From Bacilli bacterium (GTDB lineage: Bacteria; Bacillota; Bacilli; RF39; UBA660): a DNA stretch of 64,000 nt. Positions 18,065-26,097 of this stretch are shown one piece after another. The first letter of the stretch is position 1. The number at the start of each line of letters is the position of its first letter. The translations under genes and the position numbers were made by a program. Under the pieces are notes generated by a model, which did not search any database, was not told where the DNA came from, and saw nothing but the letters and a program-made list of their open reading frames with translations. The stretch covers positions 124,001 to 188,000 of the forward strand of contig JAFXUK010000004.1 in the NCBI GenBank assembly GCA_017525015.1, read 5' to 3'.

Positions 18065-19285
18065 CTAGTTCTTCTTCTTAAGAATAGTTGCTTCCATGAC
18101 ATATTTAACAATTACAGATAGGATTAAGGTAATTATTACACATGGAACAAAGATTAACCAGAATGAATATGCAGTTTCTTGAGTATTAGTTCCCAATAAT
18201 CTAATTACTAAGATAGCTACAGGATAATGTAACATGTATACGTATAATGACAAGCCACCAAGATAAGATAAAACTTTGTTTGTTACATCATTGTTTAATA
18301 CTTTAGTAAGACCATCTTTATTTAATAAAGATAATGCTACTACCATTGTACATAAGAATGCAACTGGCCATCTTTCAAGTTTAAACCAAGTAGGTTGATA
18401 AACTATATACCATCCTAATAAACCACTTATAAGGATATTTAGGATAGTTAATAACCAAGTATGTTTGAATTCATGTTCTTTAACTTTTTCAAGAACATAG
18501 TATAGGATAACACCAATTAGCATACCAATCATAACGAATACTAATCCATTATTGAATCCTAATGTTGGAGTTGCAGCACCAGCAGCACCACCCATTCCGT
18601 TAGTAGAAGCTGTTTGGAATCCAAATGTTGACCAAGCAGTTTGAGCAGCTCTTGTACCAGTAAAGCTCCACCATCCAGCAAAGAAAATTGTTAAGAATGG
18701 AGCAGCTACACCAGCTGTAAAGTCTTCGTTTTTACATAAGCCCCAATAGATAAAGTAACCAACAAGTATAATAGCTGATATGAACCATAATGGTCCATTT
18801 AAGTTAAAGAATTCGTTTCCTGCACTTCTTAAACCAGCAGCATGGAATCCCAAGAATTCCCAAATACTATTAAATACCATTACAAATACTTCTTGTACTT
18901 TATAATCAGGATAGAAGAATTTAGTACAAATGATTACACCTAGTATATATCCCAAAATTAATACTGGAAGTAATCCTTTGATTCTTGCCCAAGTATACTC
19001 TCCTGCTCTAGACATTGCACTCCTTTCGTTGTATTTTGGATCTTTAGATGCTTTTTTGTAGTGAGCAGCCATAAAATAACCAGCAGTTACTGTAAATACA
19101 AGTAATACTTCACTAGCACCAAAGAACCAAGTGTTTGATGGAGTCATCCAGTATCCGTTAGCTCCGTTACATGTTCTAGCAATTATCCATCCTACATGGA
19201 ATCCGATAATAGCAATTGCAACGAAGAATCTCCAGAACTCGATGGCAACATTTCTCTTCTTGACTTCTTTTTCCATTAAAGCCAT
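18065..19285 (-). CDS. Acyltransferase 3 family membrane protein (OafA/YrhL-like)
   Basis: The 406-residue integral membrane protein has about ten membrane segments. Its N-terminal region (NVAIEFWRFFVAIAIIGFH) carries the family's R-x-x-A-x...H signature. Such proteins O-acylate sugars of peptidoglycan, capsule or lipid at the cell surface. The ATG has GGAG four bases upstream; a second in-frame ATG three codons later is possible but is too far from that site. It is a single-gene transcript with its own terminator. The acceptor is unknown. Confidence 0.9.
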   Translation of the reverse strand: MALMEKEVKKRNVAIEFWRFFVAIAIIGFHVGWIIARTCNGANGYWMTPSNTWFFGASEVLLVFTVTAGYFMAAHYKKASKDPKYNERSAMSRAGEYTWARIKGLLPVLILGYILGVIICTKFFYPDYKVQEVFVMVFNSIWEFLGFHAAGLRSAGNEFFNLNGPLWFISAIILVGYFIYWGLCKNEDFTAGVAAPFLTIFFAGWWSFTGTRAAQTAWSTFGFQTASTNGMGGAAGAATPTLGFNNGLVFVMIGMLIGVILYYVLEKVKEHEFKHTWLLTILNILISGLLGWYIVYQPTWFKLERWPVAFLCTMVVALSLLNKDGLTKVLNNDVTNKVLSYLGGLSLYVYMLHYPVAILVIRLLGTNTQETAYSFWLIFVPCVIITLILSVIVKYVMEATILKKKN

Positions 19286-19352
19286 TTCTCCTTTCTCAGT
19301 CGACTCCTATCTTAAATTTATTTTATCAAATATATATAAAACTTACAACCTA

Positions 19353-19379
19353 ATAAAAAAAGACACATAGTGTCTTTTA
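19353..19379 (-). terminator. Intrinsic terminator
   Basis: AAAGACAC/GTGTCTTT stem with T-run after the LURP-like gene. Confidence 0.85.
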
Positions 19380-19871
19380 ATTACTTGAACCTGCTACATT
19401 AACTGCTTGATTATTATTAATATCTTTAGTAATAGCAGCCATAATAGCAAGTATTATTTCTAACTTACTATCATCAAATATTTCTATTTCGTATTTATCA
19501 CCAATAGTAAAGAATTTTCTACCTATATGAGCTATTTTATTATTTCCTTCATATACATCAAAATCTAATGCCATAAAATTTCCATCAATTCTATAACCAT
19601 TACTTAATTCATAGTCATGTTTAAATAATTTGAATTTCTTTTGAATTTGGCAAGCTAATTCACCATGAAAATAAATATTATAATGACGCATTAAATGAAA
19701 CAATTCCTGTTCTATATATGCTACTTCATTACCTGCCATATCTTTAATAGTCATCTTATCTCCAATAGTTAATAACTTACTAGTTATTTCATACAAGTTA
19801 TTACCTTCTTCATCTGTAATAAAGAATCTATCATGTATTGAGAATAATTTTTCATTAACATATAATTTCAT
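19377..19871 (-). CDS. LURP-one-related (YxjI-like) protein
   Basis: The 164-residue protein has the repeated beta pattern of the LURP-one/tubby-like fold: FSIHDRFFITDEEGNNLYEITSKLLTIGDKMTIKD, with a second related unit (KLFKHDYELSN... HIGRKFFTIGDKYEIEI). The family is thought to have a membrane- or lipid-related scaffold role. The start at 19869-19871 is set by AGGTGATATGT before the ATG, and an extended -10 box (TGGTATAAT) lies just upstream. It is divergent from the riboswitch-controlled gene at 20090. Confidence 0.87.
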   Translation of the reverse strand: MKLYVNEKLFSIHDRFFITDEEGNNLYEITSKLLTIGDKMTIKDMAGNEVAYIEQELFHLMRHYNIYFHGELACQIQKKFKLFKHDYELSNGYRIDGNFMALDFDVYEGNNKIAHIGRKFFTIGDKYEIEIFDDSKLEIILAIMAAITKDINNNQAVNVAGSSN

Positions 19872-19906
19872 ACATATCACCTACTACCATTATACCATAT
19901 CAAAAC

Positions 19907-19935
19907 TTGAAAAAAAGCCATTTTTATGGTATAAT
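19907..19935 (+). promoter_or_regulatory. Vegetative promoter of Mn-riboswitch leader A
   Basis: TTGAAA (19907-19912), a 17-bp spacer ending TGG, and TATAAT (19930-19935). It is nearly identical to the promoters of leader B (21437-21465) and of the gene at 62582. Confidence 0.9.
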
Positions 19936-19942
19936 TAAGGTA

Positions 19943-20064
19943 CGTTAAGGGGGAGTAGTTAACATCTCTCAGATGTTTATTATTCGTCAATGACAATATC
20001 ATTCTTGATATTCGGATAATAAGTAATAACGAGACTTTTAATAGTATTAAAGGTCTCTTTTTTT
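19943..20064 (+). promoter_or_regulatory. yybP-ykoY (manganese) riboswitch A with terminator
   Basis: The leader contains the family landmarks in order: GGGGAGTAG (19950-19958), a hairpin with ACATCT/AGATGT, CGTCAA (19985-19990), and ACGAGAC (20029-20035) leading into a terminator stem GAGACTTTTA...AAAGGTCTC and seven T residues (20031-20063). In known cases Mn2+ stabilises the aptamer and permits expression of Mn exporters or related genes. Here it precedes an unknown membrane protein. Two more copies occur at 21320-21428 and 25950-26062. Confidence 0.85.
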
Positions 20065-20089
20065 GACCGAATAGAAAGGAATGATATAT

Positions 20090-20767
20090 ATGAGAGAATA
20101 TAGAAAAGAGATTTTCTTTGCAATTCTAAAAATTGCTGGAGAAATAGCTAAATCTTTAGGTGTTGCTCTACTTGGTGTTATTACTTTTATATTTGAAATA
20201 TTAGTTAAAAGTAATGTTTTCCTTTTAATCTTTTCTGAAACAGATATTTTTGAATTCATCTCTTTTGAAATGTTTGCCAGTATTGGTGAATACATTGAAA
20301 ATATTAAAGATTATATCCATGATATAAAAGATGCTAGAGCTGAAATCAAAGAAATTAAAGAAGAACAAATTAAAGCTCAATTAGAAACTAAAGCTAAAAA
20401 TACTGTAGTTACTAAACCATTAAATGATAGCGTTATTGAATATATTAGAGATTTACTATTTAAAATTGAAGTATTACCTACTGAAGATCAACAAGCTTTT
20501 ACTAAAAAATTAAAAGAAGTATTAGCAGATTATACTTCTAAATACATTGATAGTATTACAAATCCTAAAGATCAAAATGTAAAAGCTAAATCTCTTTCAA
20601 TAGTACGTCAAAAAACAACAGAAAAATTAAGTGCTATTGATATGGCTATTAGAGCTAGAATTAATATTCAAGATAAAGTAACTGCTATAAATTTAGCAGA
20701 ACAAGAATTATTATCGTTAATGGACTCTAAAGAAAGTACCCCTAAAACTTTAGAATTAAAACATTAA
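20090..20767 (+). CDS. Membrane/coiled-coil protein under Mn-riboswitch control
   Basis: The 225-residue protein has one or two hydrophobic segments in the first 65 residues (AKSLGVALLGVITFIFEILV and NVFLLIFSE), then a long charged coiled coil (about 75-115) and a helical C-terminal domain. It is not a recognisable transporter, P-type ATPase, TerC or MntP protein. The start at 20090 is chosen because AAAGGA is 8 bases before that ATG; an earlier ATG at 20081 is too close. The leader is the only regulatory feature, so the protein is probably part of a manganese response. Confidence 0.75.
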   Translation: MREYRKEIFFAILKIAGEIAKSLGVALLGVITFIFEILVKSNVFLLIFSETDIFEFISFEMFASIGEYIENIKDYIHDIKDARAEIKEIKEEQIKAQLETKAKNTVVTKPLNDSVIEYIRDLLFKIEVLPTEDQQAFTKKLKEVLADYTSKYIDSITNPKDQNVKAKSLSIVRQKTTEKLSAIDMAIRARINIQDKVTAINLAEQELLSLMDSKESTPKTLELKH

Positions 20768-20794
20768 AAAAGATATCATTTGATATCTTTTTTA
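20766..20794. terminator. Bidirectional terminator
   Basis: AAAAAAGATATC/GATATCTTTTTT symmetrical hairpin between convergent genes. Confidence 0.9.
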
Positions 20795-21289
20795 TAATGT
20801 TTTTTCTACAGGCATTACTGCTCTTTCTTTAGGAGGTTCTAACTCTCCTTTTTTAAACAATTCTAATCTTCTTTTACATTCAGAATAGAAATCACTTAAT
20901 TCTGATCTTACTACTTCTTCATTAGATGGAATATAATCTCTATTTAGTCCATCTGATCCTTTATAAGTAACAATTCTTCCTTGATCAAATTGTTCTCTTA
21001 CCCACATTTCTATAGGCATTACAATTCTTCTATGGCCATAACCACCTATTGTAACTAAGTTATTTTCTTCATCTACATTTAAGTATGCTCTTAAATAACT
21101 TAGATCATCTCTTTCTTCTTTAGATAATATTTTAAATGGTCCATGACCCATTACTTTCTTACCATTGACTTTAAGGATGTATTCTTTTAAGTCTCTCATT
21201 AATTTATAAACAAAGACTTCTCTCTCATTATCATCATAAAGTAAGATATCTTTTAATTCGAACCAACCATATTTTTCTTCTAGAGACAT
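20792..21289 (-). CDS. Unknown soluble protein under Mn-riboswitch control
   Basis: The 165-residue soluble protein has no membrane segment and mixed alpha/beta content, with His and Gly in GGYGHRRIVMPIEMWVREQ near residue 85 and a helical C-terminal part. No family was recognised. GGGAGGTGAG places the start at 21287-21289. It is expressed from a strong promoter through riboswitch B, with a terminator between them, so expression should depend on the metal. It is the only gene on that transcript. Confidence 0.72.
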   Translation of the reverse strand: MSLEEKYGWFELKDILLYDDNEREVFVYKLMRDLKEYILKVNGKKVMGHGPFKILSKEERDDLSYLRAYLNVDEENNLVTIGGYGHRRIVMPIEMWVREQFDQGRIVTYKGSDGLNRDYIPSNEEVVRSELSDFYSECKRRLELFKKGELEPPKERAVMPVEKTL

Positions 21290-21319
21290 ACTTCTCACCT
21301 CCCCTGACTATAAAAGCCT

Positions 21320-21428
21320 AAAAAAAGACTTTTATATTTCTATAAAAGTCTTGTTCTTTTAAGTTTAATCCGGTTACCGTGTTGACGTAATTAAACCATC
21401 TAAATAGATGAGAACTACTCCCTCTTAC
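21320..21428 (-). promoter_or_regulatory. yybP-ykoY (manganese) riboswitch B with terminator
   Basis: On the minus strand the leader reads GGGAGTAG (21415-21422), a CATCT/AGATG hairpin, CGTCAACA (21380-21387), AACAAGAC (21348-21355; the usual form is ACGAGAC) and a terminator stem AGACTTTTAT/ATAAAAGTCT with seven T residues (21320-21352). The promoter is TTGAGA-17-TATAAT at 21437-21465. A second copy of CTTTTATA after the terminator (21309-21316) can pair with the terminator's 3' strand, as in leader C. Confidence 0.82.
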
Positions 21429-21436
21429 GTACTTTC

Positions 21437-21465
21437 ATTATACCATATTTTGGGCTTTTTCTCAA
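21437..21465 (-). promoter_or_regulatory. Promoter of Mn-riboswitch leader B
   Basis: TTGAGA (21460-21465), 17-bp spacer ending TGG, TATAAT (21437-21442), read leftwards. Confidence 0.9.
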
Positions 21466-21467
21466 AT

Positions 21468-21992
21468 CTAGATACCCATTTCCTTACTAGCTTCTTCCAT
21501 CTCTAAACTAGAATAAGCACATAGTTTTACGTCTATATCATATTCAGGATAATCACTTATAAACTTCTTATAAGCAGCTAGACATTGTTTAGTTGATTCT
21601 CTAACAGGATTTTCTAATCTTCCACCAAATATACTACTACTTATTAAAGGAAATGATATTGAATGATAATTATTATCTTTTACTGCCACTAAAGAATTGT
21701 AATAAGCATTAAATAACTTATCAAATGCTTCTGGTGTTCTACCAAAATCTGGCCCTACTGCATGGATGATTATTTTAGCATTCTTTATATTAAATGCTGG
21801 TGTTACTATTACTTCACCATCATTAATTGGTAAATCATATTTTCTACATGCTTCATTTAATTCAGCACCAGCTTTTAAAAGAATCGCTCTAGCAACTCCA
21901 CCACCATGTGCCATATAACCATTAGCAGCATTAACAATAGCATCTACTTCTTGTTCTATACAAGAATCATTTATTAATTCTATCTTACTCAT
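21468..21992 (-). CDS. Macrodomain protein (ADP-ribose binding/hydrolysis)
   Basis: The 174-residue protein has the macrodomain signatures VDAIVNAANGYMAHGGGVARAI (about residues 16-37) and a later FPLISSSIFGG segment near residue 115. Macrodomains bind or hydrolyse ADP-ribose on proteins, nucleic acids or metabolites. It follows the aldolase gene by one base, so it is co-transcribed with phosphofructokinase and aldolase. The link to glycolysis is unusual; an NAD-metabolism link is possible but inferred. Confidence 0.92.
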   Translation of the reverse strand: MSKIELINDSCIEQEVDAIVNAANGYMAHGGGVARAILLKAGAELNEACRKYDLPINDGEVIVTPAFNIKNAKIIIHAVGPDFGRTPEAFDKLFNAYYNSLVAVKDNNYHSISFPLISSSIFGGRLENPVRESTKQCLAAYKKFISDYPEYDIDVKLCAYSSLEMEEASKEMGI

Positions 21993-21993
21993 A

Positions 21994-22872
21994 TTATTTA
22001 ATACTTGCTTGATAAATCATATCAATAGAATCTGCTAACTTCTTATCAAATTCTTCTTCAGTATCATTAACATTTAATCCTTCAAGTAATGCTCTTGAGA
22101 ATGATGCTATCATACCTTTATTTCTAGCAAGTCTATTACATGCATCTTCTCTTTCATAACCACCAGATAATGCTACTACTTTAACTACATGTTTATCTTC
22201 CATTACTTCAGAATAATAATTATCTACTGAAGGTATAGTAAACTTAAACATTACTTTAGTAGATTCATCTAACTTACCTAACTCTTCCATTACATAATTA
22301 CGAAGTATTTCTTCACATTTTTCTTTATCTGGAGCATTTATATCTACTTCAGGTTCAATAATTGGTACTAAGCCTTTATTTGCTATTACTTTAGCTATTT
22401 CAAATTGTTGTTCAACAATTTTTTTAATACCTTCGGGATTAGCTTCTTTAATAACACTTCTCATCTTAGTTCCAAATATTCCTCTTTCAACAGCAACATC
22501 TAAAGTATCTTCTAAACCAGGAATATCTTTCATAAGTTGAACACCATTATTAAGTTCTTCTAATCCTTTATCTACTTTTAAGAAAGATAAAATATTCTTA
22601 CTCCATAAATATTCACTAGTATACATATCATCTATTTTTCTATTCATAGTTTGTTCAAATAAAATAACACCAACTATTTTTTCACTAGTAAATTCTTTAG
22701 ATTTCATAACTCTAGTTCTCATAGCATGAATTAGATCAAACATTTCTTCTTCACTACTATAACTATCATCATTAACTCCATATAATCTTAATGTTTTTGC
22801 ACTAGATCCACCGCTTTGATCTAATGCTGCTATAAAACCTAATCTATTTTGCATAATATCTAATTTTTCCAT
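21994..22872 (-). CDS. fda: Fructose-bisphosphate aldolase, class I
   Basis: The 292-residue protein matches bacterial class I aldolases: FIAALDQSGGSSAKTL near the N terminus, IGVILFEQTM-like block (VGVILFEQTM near 65-75), IEPEVDI near 175 and ALSGGYEREDA near 233. It cleaves fructose 1,6-bisphosphate by a Schiff-base Lys and needs no metal. It is in one operon with phosphofructokinase (13-base gap) and a macrodomain protein. The start has a GGAG-type ribosome site (GAGGAGAGATAAAG). Confidence 0.94.
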   Translation of the reverse strand: MEKLDIMQNRLGFIAALDQSGGSSAKTLRLYGVNDDSYSSEEEMFDLIHAMRTRVMKSKEFTSEKIVGVILFEQTMNRKIDDMYTSEYLWSKNILSFLKVDKGLEELNNGVQLMKDIPGLEDTLDVAVERGIFGTKMRSVIKEANPEGIKKIVEQQFEIAKVIANKGLVPIIEPEVDINAPDKEKCEEILRNYVMEELGKLDESTKVMFKFTIPSVDNYYSEVMEDKHVVKVVALSGGYEREDACNRLARNKGMIASFSRALLEGLNVNDTEEEFDKKLADSIDMIYQASIK

Positions 22873-22885
22873 CTTTATCTCTCCT

Positions 22886-24115
22886 CTATTTTAAAATCAA
22901 ATATTGTGGTAAACCATCTTTAGTAATTTGTTTAACATCACCTTGTATTAATGGTTTAATATATTCTACTACATCTTCTGTTACATAATTGTTTTCAACA
23001 TCTATCCAATCCATTGGAATCTTCTTTTCCACATTAGCAATTTTATGGATATCATCAAATACTTCATATTTAACACTATATTTCTTACCTGGTTTTCTAG
23101 TCATTATAACCATCTTACCAGATTCACCATTATATGCTAATTTAGCACCTAACTCACCACATTTAATAGCTTCATCTAAATCTCTTTTAGATGCTAAATG
23201 AGCACCAGCTCTTTGTAAACTAGATAATGTAATTGGTCTAGTTTTAACACCTAATCTATCTCTTAAGATTCTACTTAGAGCATCAGCACAACCTAATAAT
23301 TCTTTATGACCAAAAGAATCAGTCATTAAATTAGTATCTAATAATTCACATACAAATTTTCTATCAGGTGTTCTTATTCCTTCAGATACAGCTATTGCTA
23401 TATTAGATTTCTTTTTTAATAAATTTTCTACATTACTTACAAATGTATCTATATCAAAAGATACTTCTGGTAAATAAATAGCATCTACTCCAGGACATGT
23501 TTCATCTTTTGCAAGTGCTGCTGCAGCTGTTAACCATCCAGCATGTCTACCCATTATTTCTATAATAGCTACTGTTGGTTTAGTACTACCATAACATGTA
23601 TTATCAGTAATAACTTCTCTTAATGTTGTAGCTATGTATTTACATGCACTACCAAATCCAGGACAGTGATCTGTAACTGGTAAATCATTGTCTATTGTTT
23701 TTGGTACACCAATAAAGTTTTGATGTTTTTTATGCATCTCAGCATAATCAGATAATGATTCTACAGTATCCATTGAATCATTACCACCTATATAGATAAA
23801 TGAATCTATTTCATGTTTATCTAATATTTCAAAGATCTTTTTATAAATATCTTCATGGTCTTCTATCTTGCCTAATTTAAATCGACATGTACCTAAAAAT
23901 GACGAAGGAGTTCTTTTTAGTAACTCTAGATTTTCTTCACTATTTAAATACTCATCTAAATCTACTATTCTCTCTTCTAGTAACCCTTCTATGCCATTAC
24001 GCATTCCATAAACTTTGTCGAAGCCTAATTTTTTAGCTTCGCTGTAGACACCTGCAAGACTTCCATTTATAACAGATGTTGGTCCTCCTGATTGTCCTAT
24101 TATTAAACTTTTCAT
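22886..24115 (-). CDS. Phosphofructokinase, probably PPi-dependent type
   Basis: The 409-residue protein has the PFK fold signatures GQSGGPTSVINGSLAGV at the N terminus, GGND at about 110-113 and PKTIDND at about 138-144. In ATP-dependent enzymes these are GGDG and PGTIDND; Lys in the second motif and a non-Gly residue in the first are marks of the pyrophosphate-dependent class, although Asn-Asp here differs from the usual Asp-Asp. GGGAGGTATGAT sets the start at 24113-24115. It leads the operon with aldolase and the macrodomain. Confidence 0.9.
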   Translation of the reverse strand: MKSLIIGQSGGPTSVINGSLAGVYSEAKKLGFDKVYGMRNGIEGLLEERIVDLDEYLNSEENLELLKRTPSSFLGTCRFKLGKIEDHEDIYKKIFEILDKHEIDSFIYIGGNDSMDTVESLSDYAEMHKKHQNFIGVPKTIDNDLPVTDHCPGFGSACKYIATTLREVITDNTCYGSTKPTVAIIEIMGRHAGWLTAAAALAKDETCPGVDAIYLPEVSFDIDTFVSNVENLLKKKSNIAIAVSEGIRTPDRKFVCELLDTNLMTDSFGHKELLGCADALSRILRDRLGVKTRPITLSSLQRAGAHLASKRDLDEAIKCGELGAKLAYNGESGKMVIMTRKPGKKYSVKYEVFDDIHKIANVEKKIPMDWIDVENNYVTEDVVEYIKPLIQGDVKQITKDGLPQYLILK

Positions 24116-24210
24116 ATCATACCTCCCATTTTTCATAAGAGTTCATTATAACATAATAATTTACATGTAGTTATTAAATTTTATTAAATATGTAAAGTAT
24201 TTTTTAAAAT

Positions 24211-24241
24211 AAAAAAAGTATCTAATTATTAGATACTTTTA
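24211..24241 (-). terminator. Intrinsic terminator
   Basis: AAAGTATCTAAT/ATTAGATACTTT stem with T-run after the lipoprotein gene. Confidence 0.85.
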
Positions 24242-25024
24242 TAATCTTATTCCTCTGCCATTTTCTTGTTGTTCCGTGTAAGTAATTTCTTCATCAAAGT
24301 CATAATCTACTTTTCTACCACCTACATAGATTCCATTATCTTTAACACCCATATCATAGTCTTCTTTAACTATTTCTCCATCTTGTATTTTTTGTGTTAA
24401 AGAATAATAAAGTGGTATATATTCATATTCTGGTTCTAAGTCAAATACACTATCTGCATAGTCACTATGAATTATTTCATACTTGCCATCTTCTCTTGGC
24501 ACAAGTTTACATGCTCTATAGACATGATGTGTCAATCTAGTGTCTCCAGTAAAATGATTAACTTCTGCGTCAGGAGACCATTTATCTCTATATCTTGGAG
24601 CAAAGAAGGGTATTATTCTCCATCCTGCTTCTCTATGTTCATATTCCATATAATCAGTTCTATTAGCTTCTATTTCTTTTAAAGCTTCTTCATTATCAGA
24701 TATTTTAAATAAATGATGTTTACTTGTAAATTCTAGTAATTCTCTATTCTCAGGAGTAATAGCTATATATTGATCTGTTTTTACTAAATCATCTTTGTGT
24801 AATCTTTCACTTTCAATATATCTACCTATACCTGTATAAGGACTTACATAAAAATGTGCATGAGGTTCTTCTATTTCACATGGATCAGCAAATGCACATC
24901 CACTAAATGTAGCTAAATTAGCTACAATAAGACCAGTAGCAAGTATCTTTTTTAATACTTTTCTACCTTTCTTTTCATTTATTTGTCCATCTATAGATTT
25001 ATGATTAGAATCAAATTTTACCAT
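24239..25024 (-). CDS. Secreted lipoprotein-like protein of unknown function
   Basis: The 261-residue protein has a Lys-rich N terminus, a hydrophobic segment (about 24-40) and a lipobox-like FSGC ending at residue 43, although the N-terminal extension of about 25 residues is longer than usual for a lipoprotein signal. The rest is a polar, aromatic-rich extracellular domain with many Tyr, His and Glu. It overlaps the DUF1292 gene end by one base. No family was recognised. Confidence 0.68.
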   Translation of the reverse strand: MVKFDSNHKSIDGQINEKKGRKVLKKILATGLIVANLATFSGCAFADPCEIEEPHAHFYVSPYTGIGRYIESERLHKDDLVKTDQYIAITPENRELLEFTSKHHLFKISDNEEALKEIEANRTDYMEYEHREAGWRIIPFFAPRYRDKWSPDAEVNHFTGDTRLTHHVYRACKLVPREDGKYEIIHSDYADSVFDLEPEYEYIPLYYSLTQKIQDGEIVKEDYDMGVKDNGIYVGGRKVDYDFDEEITYTEQQENGRGIRL

Positions 25025-25257
25025 TATTCTACCCCCAATGTTTTAGCTGTATCGTTAATAGCTCTTTGCTCAAATTCAGTTAAATCAGTAACTAAATTAG
25101 TTTTACCATCTACTTCTTCATATCTAGCTCCATAAATATCTTCTCCTATTTTATAAAGAACATATTCACCCATATCTTTTAACTCAAATTTAGCTACTAA
25201 TTCTGCTTGTACTTTAGTACCATCTTCAGTATTAATAGTTATATAATCTAACTCCAC
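25024..25257 (-). CDS. DUF1292 family protein (GTG start)
   Basis: The 77-residue acidic protein matches the small Firmicutes DUF1292 family: VQAELVAKFELKDMGEYVLYKI followed by YGARYEEVDGKT. The function of the family is unknown; it is often near tRNA-editing or Holliday junction genes, which is not the case here. The start is a GTG with AGGTGG four bases before it. It is translated together with the downstream lipoprotein-like gene. Confidence 0.85.
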   Translation of the reverse strand: MELDYITINTEDGTKVQAELVAKFELKDMGEYVLYKIGEDIYGARYEEVDGKTNLVTDLTEFEQRAINDTAKTLGVE

Positions 25258-25317
25258 AATACCACCTCACATTTATTATAACATATAATTTACATCTAAA
25301 AGAAAACGTCAATAAAC

Positions 25318-25344
25318 AAAAAAAGACTCTATGAGTCTTTTTCT
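25318..25344 (-). terminator. Intrinsic terminator
   Basis: AAAGACTC/GAGTCTTT stem with T-run, ending the gene at 25346. Confidence 0.85.
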
Positions 25345-25345
25345 A

Positions 25346-25912
25346 TTAAGCCTTTACGTTTTTATTTTTTTGACTTTCTTCGTAAGCTCTAATTTGAGTA
25401 CAAAGTTCTTCGCCATTAGTATAGAATGAACTAATAATGCTCATTACTAAACCATATGACATTCCTGAATGTCCTTGATCATCTAACATTTTAGAAATTT
25501 CTTCAATTGTTTTTCCAGCTTTATGAGCTTCCATTATTTGTAAGACATCTTCTACTTCTCTACCGTTGTATAAATCTCTGATACGAATGTCTATACATCT
25601 TTCCCATTCAGCCCATAAGTTTTCAGGTATTAATTTTTTACCTCTTTCAATCCATTCAGGTTTTTTAGCTCTGGCTTCTTCTTTTTCTTTTTCTCTTCTA
25701 GCTTTAGCTTCAGCAAAATATTCTTGTTGTTTTTGTAAGAAAGCTTTATAGGTATATCCAGTTACTTCTAAGTATGCACTATCTAAAGTAACATCTCTAG
25801 AATATAATGTATGACCATTGAAATCACAACATACATCAAATCCAGCCTTTCTATATCTAATTAATTCTCTTACTACGCCTTCAAGATCTCCGTATAATTC
25901 TATTTTCGTCAT
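25346..25912 (-). CDS. Unknown protein under Mn-riboswitch control, related to 2212-3093
   Basis: The 188-residue soluble protein shares an N-terminal domain with the 293-residue protein at 2212-3093 (match around FNGHTLYSRDVTLDSAYLEV, residues about 29-48). A Lys/Glu/Arg/Ala-rich helix (about 65-90) and a helical C-terminal domain follow. It has no membrane segment. An AAAGGGGG ribosome site precedes the ATG and lies just after riboswitch C and its terminator. It is a single-gene transcript. Function unknown; control by manganese is inferred from the leader. Confidence 0.75.
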   Translation of the reverse strand: MTKIELYGDLEGVVRELIRYRKAGFDVCCDFNGHTLYSRDVTLDSAYLEVTGYTYKAFLQKQQEYFAEAKARREKEKEEARAKKPEWIERGKKLIPENLWAEWERCIDIRIRDLYNGREVEDVLQIMEAHKAGKTIEEISKMLDDQGHSGMSYGLVMSIISSFYTNGEELCTQIRAYEESQKNKNVKA

Positions 25913-25949
25913 TTATTATTCCCCCTTTATCATAAAAGTCATAATAGAC

Positions 25950-26062
25950 GAAAAAAAGACTTTTATGATTTTTCAATTCATAAAAGTCTCGTTCATTACG
26001 TTTAATCCAGAAATCGTGTTGATGAATTAAACCATCTATAAGATGGAACTACTCCCCTTTAA
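25950..26062 (-). promoter_or_regulatory. yybP-ykoY (manganese) riboswitch C with terminator
   Basis: On the minus strand: GGGGAGTAG (26049-26057), an ATCT/AGAT hairpin, CATCAACA (26017-26024), AACGAGAC (25986-25993) and a terminator stem GACTTTTATGA/TCATAAAAGTC with T-run (25951-25990). A -10 TATAAT lies at 26072-26077 with TAGACA 17 bp upstream. After the terminator a second GACTTTTATGAT copy (25929-25940) can form a 12-bp alternative hairpin with the terminator's 3' strand, ending just before the ribosome site. Confidence 0.85.
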
Positions 26063-26097
26063 GTGTTTCTAATTATACCAAAAAACACCTATTTTGT

